Of a stretch of 8,080 nt of DNA, positions 1 through 4,567 are shown piece by piece. Location: positions 1 through 8,080 of the forward strand of contig WGAQ01000149.1 of assembly GCA_015494735.1 (NCBI GenBank), in the 5' to 3' direction. Position 1 is the stretch's first letter. Every line of letters begins with the position of its first letter. A program made the translations under genes and the position numbers. The notes below the pieces were generated by a model, which was not told where the DNA came from, ran no database searches, and was given only the letters and a program-made list of their open reading frames with translations. The DNA comes from Caldifarciminota bacterium (GTDB lineage Bacteria; Hydrothermota; Hydrothermia; LBFQ01; DSFT01).

Positions 1-875
1 AGGGCCATAACCGGTATGAGCCAGAGGGGGGATGGAACCAGGGGAACGAGAATCATGGAAATGGCCATCAGGATGAGGGCAAATGGTATAATCCTCTCCT
101 CCCGGAATCGTCCGGATATGAACCTCATGCTTCCCTGAACTGCTGCCCCTGTCAATCCCGCCACTCCGATAATCAGCCCTATCAGGATGACATCGAGGTT
201 GTACTCGTACCTCAGGAGGATGCTCAGAATTCCCTCCATTGACACCATAGCAAACACCACGACGAAGTACATGATGTTGAGCAGAACTATATGCCTCTCC
301 AGAATCTCCCTCAGACGGATTGCAACCCTGCGCCTCACGTGCCGCACAGGCTCCCTCAGGAAGACAGCAACCATAAGGGCATTGAGGAAGGACACGAGAG
401 CAGAGACCCAGAAGGCAAGTCGGATATCCATATGCCCCAGGAGACCACCAGCGAACGGACCGAAGACGATGCCCAGACCGAATCCCGCCCCCACTATCCC
501 CATCCCCACATTCCTCTCCTTCCCCTCGGTTATATCCGCCACGTACGCAAATACGGCGGGAAATGCCGAAGAGGATATCAGACCCCCCACGATTCGGGCA
601 GCGAACAGGGTTTCCAGATTGCGGGCGAGGGCAATCAGGACGAATCCGATGGCAAATCCGATGAGCCCTGCGAATATGAGCCACTTCCTTCCCACCCTGT
701 CGGACATCCATCCCCAGAAGGGAGAAAAGACGAATTGCATGAAGGGTTGAATGGCTATGAGGAGACCGATATGGAAGGGTTCCCCTCCCATGGATTGCAC
801 ATAGGCAGGAAAAATCGGAAACAGAAGGCTGAAACTGAGCATTATATTGAATGCAGTAATGAAGAGAATGGGCAT
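1..875 (-). CDS. MFS efflux transporter (DHA1/TetA-like), 3' end outside the window
   Basis: Inner-membrane major facilitator superfamily transporter, probably a proton-driven exporter of drugs or metabolites; the substrate cannot be read from sequence. I translated 291 codons from ATG at 873-875 with no stop before the window edge; the family is about 390-400 residues, so roughly the last 100 are missing. MFS motif A, GWMSDRVGRK, lies at residues 55-64 in the loop between TM2 and TM3. The antiporter motif C in TM5 runs from about G126 to G144 and ends GPFAGG, which places it among the 12-TM drug:H+ antiporters. A basic loop around residues 173-190 separates the two halves. The start is supported by a -10 box whose first T is exactly 12 bases upstream of the A of ATG, with no Shine-Dalgarno, so the mRNA should be leaderless. 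It lies 41 bp after the preceding minus-strand ORF but appears to have its own promoter. Confidence 0.9.
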   Translation of the reverse strand, partial: MPILFITAFNIMLSFSLLFPIFPAYVQSMGGEPFHIGLLIAIQPFMQFVFSPFWGWMSDRVGRKWLIFAGLIGFAIGFVLIALARNLETLFAARIVGGLISSSAFPAVFAYVADITEGKERNVGMGIVGAGFGLGIVFGPFAGGLLGHMDIRLAFWVSALVSFLNALMVAVFLREPVRHVRRRVAIRLREILERHIVLLNIMYFVVVFAMVSMEGILSILLRYEYNLDVILIGLIIGVAGLTGAAVQGSMRFISGRFREERIIPFALILMAISMILVPLVPSPLWLIPVMA

Positions 876-881
876 CGCCAA

Positions 882-887
882 AGTTTA
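882..887 (-). promoter_or_regulatory. -10 box (TAAACT) of the MFS gene, leaderless type
   Basis: On the minus strand TTAAACTTTGG precedes the ATG. The first T of TAAACT is at 887 and the A of ATG at 875, exactly 12 bases, so transcription should begin on the start codon. No TTGACA-like -35 is visible 17 bp upstream. The arms CGGA/TCCG (889-899, 3-bp spacer) sit directly upstream of the box and could be a small operator. Confidence 0.5.
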
Positions 888-916
888 ACGGATATTCCGA
901 TAAAATAAATGAGAAA

Positions 917-1099
917 TTAACAGTCCCCTATGCTCGTAAACAATTCCAGAAGCGATTGAATATGCCGACATCTCCTCAAATCGCCCCGAAATCTATCCAC
1001 ACTCCCCTCCTTCCTCTTACAAATTTCTTTGACCATCGTATAATGCTTACCGGAGCATTCCGCTATAAACCCTTCGATAGTCTCCTTAAGGAGTATCAC
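917..1099 (-). CDS. Small ORF, last cistron of the ATPase operon; possibly the C-terminal part of a split partner protein
   Basis: A 60-residue frame opens at GTG (1097-1099), overlapping the stop of the preceding ORF as GTGA, and ends at TAA. It reads as real protein, with an amphipathic helix-like start (ILLKETIEGFIAEC) and a basic middle (KEICKRKEGSVDRFRGDLRR). I do not recognise a family for it alone. ETIEGFIAEC resembles the 'IEsWLLAD'-type segment that follows the acidic core in TOPRIM/DUF4276-like proteins, so it may be the missing C-terminus of the 100-residue ORF just upstream, separated from it by a frameshift. No good Shine-Dalgarno precedes the GTG, so independent translation would depend on coupling. 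Alternatives are a true separate small subunit or a sequencing indel. Confidence 0.45.
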   Translation of the reverse strand: MILLKETIEGFIAECSGKHYTMVKEICKRKEGSVDRFRGDLRRCRHIQSLLELFTSIGDC

Positions 1100-1398
1100 A
1101 TAAATTCCGGGAATATCTCTGATATACAGGTCGAATCCAGAATTCTATATCCCCGCCTCTCCAGCGCCCGTAAAACCTTCTGACCCTGCTCCGATTCATC
1201 CAGAAAACCGATTATGCAATTGTAATCCTTTCCCGCGAATTTTCTCATCCTGTCGAGGCGATTAAGCACATTTCCAAAACCACTCTCTTTCTCTATAGAC
1301 ATCCGCCAATCTACCTTTCCCTTAATGATTTCATCCCTGAAAAACTTCATAAAGGACTTCTCACACCAGCACTCCGCTATCAGTTTAACTTTCTGCAT
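1096..1398 (-). CDS. Small TOPRIM/DUF4276-like partner of the ATPase (hypothetical)
   Basis: 100 residues, starting at ATG 1396-1398, 10 bp after the ATPase stop with a weak AAGGG Shine-Dalgarno, so it is very probably co-transcribed and coupled. The N-terminus, a beta strand KVKLIAEC followed by a helix WCEKSFMKFF with Glu9 and Glu13, resembles the opening of compact TOPRIM-like proteins (strand, acidic residue, helix). A second hydrophobic strand, CIIGFLDESE at 61-70, ends in Asp67/Glu68, where such folds carry their metal-binding acidic pair. This is a fold-level resemblance and not a family match. Small acidic-core proteins encoded directly after OLD/AAA_21 ATPases are often the nuclease or effector half of a two-gene module. 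The frame ends abruptly after ISEIFPEFM, which supports a split with the following 60-residue ORF. Confidence 0.5.
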   Translation of the reverse strand: MQKVKLIAECWCEKSFMKFFRDEIIKGKVDWRMSIEKESGFGNVLNRLDRMRKFAGKDYNCIIGFLDESEQGQKVLRALERRGYRILDSTCISEIFPEFM

Positions 1399-1408
1399 TC
1401 AACACCCT

Positions 1409-2530
1409 TCAGGTTTTTATAAATTCATCCAGATTCAGAAGAATGTCGATACCCTCCTCCACGATTTTAGAAATTTCCTCTTCATTTAACCTGCGGACGA
1501 AAGTGGCATGGTCTTTCATATCCGTTATGTAAAGTCCCAATTCATCGATTTTTCCGGTCTCGTATGCGTAATTCAGGATACCATTTACAAAGTAGGGGTT
1601 ATGGGTGGTGATAAAGAATTGGTTGGTGGCACCATCTACAATCTCCCTGGCAAGGGTCTCGATATAAAAGGGATAGATATACACATCCGGCTCCTCGAAG
1701 ATGATAATGGAATGCCCATTGGACTTTATCGCTGCATAGTAGAACAAAATCCTCTGAATGGTATCTGCTGTCAGATAGAAGGGCAGAAGAACAAGTGTAT
1801 CCTCTATGCCTTCCTTCTTCATAAGCATAACCTTCCTATTCTCCACGTCCCGCACAAGCTTTAAGCCATAATCCTCCAGAATCTCCTGAAGGAATTCTCT
1901 GATTTGCGGATAATACTCCAGCATGTAATACAGGTTCCGTCCATCCGGGGGTCTCAAATGGACATATTCTTCGTAAGCGAAATAATCTTCGCTAAAAATT
2001 ACATCCGGGTCGAAAATATACTTTTTAAATGAAGAAAAAGCATCAAAGTATTTAGAGCCAAAACCCAGTCCGCGTTCCAGCCCAAATAGCCATATATCAA
2101 CGGAAATTCCATGTTTATCGAAAACATCTCCAACAATTTCCACAAGTTTCCTTCCATCCATCATTCCCTGAATTTTCGATTGAAGAAGTTCATACACTGC
2201 TTCCACTGTGTTCCCGGAAACAGGCTCCGAAAATCCGAAAACCAATAGATTATTGCGAACCCCCACCACTCCCCCATGGTTCGTCATTATAATCAAAGGT
2301 CCCGTTATATCTTTGAAGAAGTATAACTCCGAAAAACTTTTTGCTCTAACCACCTTATAAATAAAACCAGCCTGATTCGGAAAGTTTCCCAGTGCGCTCA
2401 ATAGACCCAGGGCATCGATAATATTGCTCTTTCCCGTATTATACTTGCCGATAAAGATATTCACCCTTCCGGGATTTATGGCCATGCTCCTTATGCTCTT
2501 GAAATTCCGTATAAACAGAGAATCCACCAT
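1409..2530 (-). CDS. OLD/AAA_21-like ATPase (ABC/SMC-type P-loop protein)
   Basis: 373-residue soluble P-loop ATPase of the SMC/ABC-like class that includes OLD and AAA_21/AAA_15 proteins. It opens with the family's usual 'FxIRNFKSI' strand (residues 6-13). Walker A is GKYNTGKS at 28-35, lacking the more common NGSGKS form. Walker B is IIIFEEP at 275-281, with Glu where ABC proteins have Asp and a second Glu in the catalytic position. The H-loop is FITTHNPYF at 305-313. The signature region should lie near 250-262 (LPFYLTADTIQR) and has no clear LSGG. A Phe/Tyr-rich insertion of about 190 residues separates the nucleotide-binding halves. No OLD TOPRIM domain is fused; a small partner is encoded 10 bp downstream. 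ATG 2528-2530 is preceded by a TAAACT -10 that predicts a 2-nt leader. Role unknown; such ATPases often work in phage defence or DNA maintenance. Confidence 0.8.
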   Translation of the reverse strand: MVDSLFIRNFKSIRSMAINPGRVNIFIGKYNTGKSNIIDALGLLSALGNFPNQAGFIYKVVRAKSFSELYFFKDITGPLIIMTNHGGVVGVRNNLLVFGFSEPVSGNTVEAVYELLQSKIQGMMDGRKLVEIVGDVFDKHGISVDIWLFGLERGLGFGSKYFDAFSSFKKYIFDPDVIFSEDYFAYEEYVHLRPPDGRNLYYMLEYYPQIREFLQEILEDYGLKLVRDVENRKVMLMKKEGIEDTLVLLPFYLTADTIQRILFYYAAIKSNGHSIIIFEEPDVYIYPFYIETLAREIVDGATNQFFITTHNPYFVNGILNYAYETGKIDELGLYITDMKDHATFVRRLNEEEISKIVEEGIDILLNLDEFIKT

Positions 2531-2538
2531 ACTTTTTA

Positions 2539-2544
2539 AGTTTA
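2539..2544 (-). promoter_or_regulatory. -10 box (TAAACT) of the ATPase operon
   Basis: The minus strand reads TTTAAACTTAAAAAGTATG. The first T of TAAACT is at 2544 and the start codon begins at 2530, giving a predicted leader of about 2 nt. No Shine-Dalgarno and no TTGACA-like -35 are visible. The same block precedes six other genes in the window. Confidence 0.45.
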
Positions 2545-2561
2545 AAGTCGGTCCTTTACGT

Positions 2562-2764
2562 CTACCCCTTCCGTCGAAGGAAGAAAATGGATAATTCTAT
2601 CCAGGCCTTCTCATTCCACTCCGGGGCAATTCCATAAACCCCTCCTGAACCATATCCCGCATCCCGAATGGGTCCCGTCGAGCAGGCACGTTAAAGAAAT
2701 GGTCGAAAACGATACAGCGATGGCAGTTATATGCATATCGCGCAGAAGTCAAATTTACATACAT
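2562..2764 (-). pseudogene. Possible frameshifted remnant of a small minus-strand gene
   Basis: One minus-strand frame opens at ATG 2762-2764 and reads MYVNLTSARYAYNCHRC, then IVFDHFFNVPARRDP, before continuing as less protein-like sequence to a stop at 2597. A second frame, open from about 2690, reads PIRDAGYGSGGVYGIAPEW, then NEKAWIELSIFFLRRKG, and stops with TAG at 2562-2564. Switching frame near 2650-2662 would give one protein of about 65-70 residues, upstream of the ATPase on the same strand. The second frame has no start codon of its own. I recognise no family; FFNVPARR recalls a MutL segment, but nothing else around it fits. It may be a decayed gene, a sequencing indel or chance. Confidence 0.25.
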
Positions 2765-2838
2765 AACGGTCGAGTATCGTCATGAAGATTCGAAGAGCAT
2801 CCAGAACGGACTCCGGATATAAATTTCACGATTGACCT

Positions 2839-2844
2839 TAAAAT
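2839..2844 (+). promoter_or_regulatory. -10 box (TAAAAT) of the roadblock-like gene
   Basis: The sequence reads CTTAAAATTTCATGACTATG. TAAAAT starts at 2839, so transcription is expected near 2851, between the ATG at 2848 and the ATG at 2854. This favours 2854 as the translated start with a 3-nt leader. No Shine-Dalgarno is present for either ATG. A TATAAA at 2818-2823 is a weaker alternative. Confidence 0.4.
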
Positions 2845-2847
2845 TTC

Positions 2848-3240
2848 ATGACTATGGTAAGAATAAACAGGAAGAAACTGGAAGAGCTCTTCGAGAAATT
2901 CAAGAGCGAGATGGGTGATGCACTGGTGGCATCCGATATCTGGGACAGGAAGACGGCTACCCCCATAATTGCCCACAATACTCAGCCGGTAGCAGTGGCC
3001 CTGTTCAACAGGATTTCCGAATATCTGGACAAAACTCTGGAAGAGAGTCATTTCCCTCCCGTAAATCGTTACTACCTCATCGACACCGTGGACAACAAGG
3101 TGGTCGTAATCGTTTACCTCCATCCGGAATTTATCCAGGGAATCCTCGCGGACATATCCAAGATACAGATAGGTCTTCTCATCAACTACATAGTCCCCAT
3201 GATGATAGAGGGCTTCAAGGAAGTGGTGGAGGAATCTTAG
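2848..3240 (+). CDS. Roadblock/LC7-like small regulatory protein (probable)
   Basis: 130 residues from ATG 2848, or 128 from ATG 2854, which the -10 position favours. It has no signal peptide or membrane segment, so it is cytoplasmic. An N-terminal helix (INRKKLEELFEKFKSEM) is followed by a strand (DALVASDIWD), a second strand (ATPIIAHN), a helix (ALFNRISEYLDKTLE), two strands (NRYYLIDTVDN, KVVVIVYLH) and a C-terminal helix. This helix-strand-strand-helix-strands order and length match single-domain roadblock/LC7 proteins, which bind small Ras-like GTPases such as MglA/MglB-type pairs or scaffold complexes. Pro-Ile-Ile-Ala-His-Asn sits where the family has its 'G.PIA' turn. No GTPase gene is in view. 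It stands alone and is closed by a terminator 8 bp after the stop. The family call rests on pattern, not a search. Confidence 0.6.
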   Translation: MTMVRINRKKLEELFEKFKSEMGDALVASDIWDRKTATPIIAHNTQPVAVALFNRISEYLDKTLEESHFPPVNRYYLIDTVDNKVVVIVYLHPEFIQGILADISKIQIGLLINYIVPMMIEGFKEVVEES

Positions 3241-3247
3241 GGATAGC

Positions 3248-3268
3248 CGGGGATTTCCCCGCTTTTTT
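3248..3268 (+). terminator. Rho-independent terminator of the roadblock-like gene
   Basis: CGGGGA (3248-3253) pairs perfectly with TCCCCG (3256-3261) around a 2-base TT, giving in practice a 5-bp GC stem with an ATTT loop. One C and then six T residues (3263-3268) follow. It begins 8 bp after the stop codon. The other strand has no T-run, so it is not an obvious terminator for the convergent Ni-SOD gene. Confidence 0.85.
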
Positions 3269-3293
3269 ATTTACGAAGAGGCCCCGCAGGACC

Positions 3294-3761
3294 TCAGTGC
3301 TTGTGTCCGTAAACTTCGTTGTACAGTTTTTCGAAACGGGTGAGGAGTTTCCGGAGTTCTGTGGTGTGGGTGTAATCCACCGTTTGCTTCACCTTCATGG
3401 CATGGAAGGTCATCCTGTGTATCAACTCCAACATCTCGTGATATGATTTGTACTTCTTCATGTCCTTCCTGGATACGGGCTTTATCCTCTGGGTCAGAAA
3501 GTACTGCCACAGTATGTGCTGGAATTCCGTTGCATGCTTTTCCTTATTCATAATCCATCTGGTGAGCTGATTCTTCGACAGGGCATCCGTCTTACTGCTG
3601 AGCTCCTTTATCATATCGATGGACTTCTCCATGGTGGTTATGTGCTCCTCCAGAGTCTGGAACCTGAGTTCATCGTGGTATATACCACAGGGTATCTCGC
3701 AGTGGGCGGATAGAGAAGATATACCCAGCAACACCCCTGCGATTATTGCAAATCCTCTCAT
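3294..3761 (-). CDS. sodN: Nickel superoxide dismutase with N-terminal signal peptide
   Basis: Converts superoxide to oxygen and hydrogen peroxide using nickel. The family's nickel hook HCxxPCxxY is present as HCEIPCGIY (residues 20-28 from ATG 3761). His, whose free amino group also binds nickel, and both Cys are conserved. Downstream, KEKHATEFQHILWQYF, YHEMLELI and FEKLYNEVY follow the helix-bundle pattern of Streptomyces Ni-SOD (cf. HHLDVLWSDYF, YPELHTLV). Residues 1-19 form a Sec-type signal: one Arg, a hydrophobic core AIIAGVLLGI and LSA directly before His20. Cleavage there would expose the required N-terminal His and give a 136-residue mature enzyme, slightly longer than the usual ~117, likely exported to the periplasm. 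Start: AGGAGG lies 5 bases before ATG 3761; the earlier in-frame GTG at 3767 lies inside that Shine-Dalgarno. It follows the CPBP protease gene on the same strand. No SodX-type gene is in view. Confidence 0.88.
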   Translation of the reverse strand: MRGFAIIAGVLLGISSLSAHCEIPCGIYHDELRFQTLEEHITTMEKSIDMIKELSSKTDALSKNQLTRWIMNKEKHATEFQHILWQYFLTQRIKPVSRKDMKKYKSYHEMLELIHRMTFHAMKVKQTVDYTHTTELRKLLTRFEKLYNEVYGHKH

Positions 3762-3772
3762 AATCACCTCCT
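3762..3772 (-). promoter_or_regulatory. Near-perfect Shine-Dalgarno of the Ni-SOD gene (AGGAGGTGATT)
   Basis: The minus strand reads AGGAGGTGATT directly before ATG 3761, almost fully complementary to the 16S anti-Shine-Dalgarno. It is the strongest ribosome site in the window, where most other genes have none, and it fixes the start at 3761 because the in-frame GTG (3765-3767) is part of the site. Confidence 0.85.
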
Positions 3773-3784
3773 CCTTTTCCTACA

Positions 3785-3790
3785 ATTTTA
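3785..3790 (-). promoter_or_regulatory. -10 box (TAAAAT) of the Ni-SOD gene
   Basis: The minus strand reads GATTAAAATTGTAGG. The first T is at 3790, so transcription would start near 3778 with a 17-nt leader that just contains the Shine-Dalgarno. The box lies in the 40-bp gap after the CPBP gene, so Ni-SOD could be made from its own promoter as well as by read-through. Confidence 0.4.
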
Positions 3791-3801
3791 ATCGATAATT
3801 T

Positions 3802-4392
3802 TCAGAGCCCGCCCATCAGGAGAAAAGCATCCCATACAACGTGAGATACCAGTGGAACTATGAGATTCCTCCTCCAGATGAACAGGAGGGACCATACGGT
3901 ACCCGCCCCGGCAGCAGCCATCACCAGGGAAGCCTTTCCAGTGGGAACGTGGGCAAGACTGTACAGGAGAATGGAAAGCAGAAATCCGGACGCGCCCATC
4001 CTCCGGTAGAAACGGCGCAGTATGTATCCCCTCCAGAAGAACTCCTCTGAAACGGACACGGTGAGGGTGACGGGAACATATATATATGCGGGGGTGAGCA
4101 TGCGAAGCGATTCTATGGATTCCACCTCCATATAGAGGAAGGGAAAGGCAAAATGGACGACACGGGCAGCGTAAAGGAAAAGGAGATACATGAGGAACCC
4201 GGAGACTGCCCCGATGAGTATATCCGTCCACGAAGGCTCCATGCTCTCGAGAGTTTCTATGTCCGTGAGGGACAGAGCCAGAAGAACGGAGGCGGCGAAG
4301 AAGATTCCATACCAGAAATTCACCTGTCCGGAGAATGCAAACCACCACACGTATGTGGCGAGGAGAAACGAGGCAAATTCCCTCTTCAACAA
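3802..4392 (-). CDS. CPBP (CAAX-type, Rce1-like) intramembrane glutamic protease
   Basis: 196-residue, highly hydrophobic inner-membrane protein of the CPBP (Abi/CAAX protease) family, which cleaves peptides within or next to the bilayer. All catalytic motifs are visible: EExxxR as E116-E117-R121 (SEEFFWRGY), FxxxH as YSLAH with Tyr144 and His148, and HxxxD/N as His184-Asp188 (SHVVWD). Tyr for Phe in the second motif is the only departure. Hydrophobic stretches at about 6-42, 57-87, 101-117, 136-148, 154-173 and 176-196 suggest six or more membrane segments. The start is TTG 4390-4392 or the next TTG 4387-4389; a stop lies a few codons upstream in frame and there is no Shine-Dalgarno. It lies 40 bp upstream of the Ni-SOD on the same strand, so a role in handling that precursor is possible. 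Bacterial relatives also process bacteriocins, anti-sigma factors or other membrane proteins. Confidence 0.85.
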   Translation of the reverse strand: MLKREFASFLLATYVWWFAFSGQVNFWYGIFFAASVLLALSLTDIETLESMEPSWTDILIGAVSGFLMYLLFLYAARVVHFAFPFLYMEVESIESLRMLTPAYIYVPVTLTVSVSEEFFWRGYILRRFYRRMGASGFLLSILLYSLAHVPTGKASLVMAAAGAGTVWSLLFIWRRNLIVPLVSHVVWDAFLLMGGL

Positions 4393-4396
4393 CCAA

Positions 4397-4402
4397 AGTT
4401 TA
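4397..4402 (-). promoter_or_regulatory. -10 box (TAAACT) of the CPBP protease gene
   Basis: The minus strand reads TTTAAACTTTGGTTGTTG, sharing the ten bases TTAAACTTTG with the MFS promoter. The first T at 4402 predicts transcription near 4390, within the two tandem TTG codons, so at most 1-2 nt of leader. Leaderless starts are usually ATG or GTG, so a TTG here is unusual. Confidence 0.4.
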
Positions 4403-4554
4403 AATTACACGAAGGGGCAGATGGAACGGAGCCTACGAGCGCGGGAATTCCGCATCGGAAAGCCCCTTCCCGCATTCGGAGAAGCAGGGTCGATGGTGGT
4501 GCTCCGGATTTGCCCCAAAAAAATGAGAGATACGCGATTCCAGTACGGTTTAAA

Positions 4555-4560
4555 GGAGAG
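4555..4560 (+). promoter_or_regulatory. Shine-Dalgarno (GGAGAG) supporting the TTG start of the Omp85 gene
   Basis: GGAGAG ends 7 bases before TTG 4568-4570. An in-frame TAA at 4565-4567 rules out any earlier start. A TATAAT at 4563-4568 could instead be a -10 for a short-leader transcript beginning near 4575, which would favour ATG 4580-4582. Confidence 0.5.
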
Positions 4561-4567
4561 ATTATAA

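Larger units (their letters stand above)
2531..2847. other. 317-bp divergent intergenic region between the ATPase operon and the roadblock-like gene
   Basis: Holds the ATPase promoter at the left end and the roadblock-like gene promoter at the right end. The middle contains no intact gene. I saw no tRNA-like cloverleaf, tandem repeat, CRISPR-like repeat or terminator. Two minus-strand reading frames between 2562 and 2764 look protein-like but do not join in one frame (see the possible remnant). Confidence 0.6.

Noticed and set aside
187..908. Two overlapping plus-strand frames of 187 and 205 codons
   Set aside because: Low-complexity Arg/Pro/Ser/His-rich products opposite the MFS gene, whose motifs A and C are clear on the minus strand.
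900..2530. Low-G+C island around the ATPase operon as a sign of recent transfer
   Set aside because: Hand counts of single 60-base lines varied widely inside the ATPase gene (16/60 at 1981, 31/60 at 2221) and also in bamA (24/60 at 5041, 35/60 at 6541), so no clear contrast could be shown.
2655..2700. FFNVPARR fragment as a piece of MutL
   Set aside because: Only a few residues match and none of the flanking GHKL ATPase motifs are present.
2755..3123. A 122-codon minus-strand frame across the roadblock-like gene
   Set aside because: Most of it is antisense to a well-structured gene ending in a good terminator, and it has no plausible start signal.
3280..3293. Hairpin GGCCC-CGCA-GGACC as a terminator for Ni-SOD
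   Set aside because: Only five pairs including a G-T wobble, and no T-run follows on the minus strand.
4441..4480. GCGGGAATTCCGC palindrome and repeated CCGCATCGGA/CCGCATTCGGA between the CPBP and bamA genes
   Set aside because: Arms are short and imperfect and there is no link to either promoter or to a T-run; chance is sufficient.
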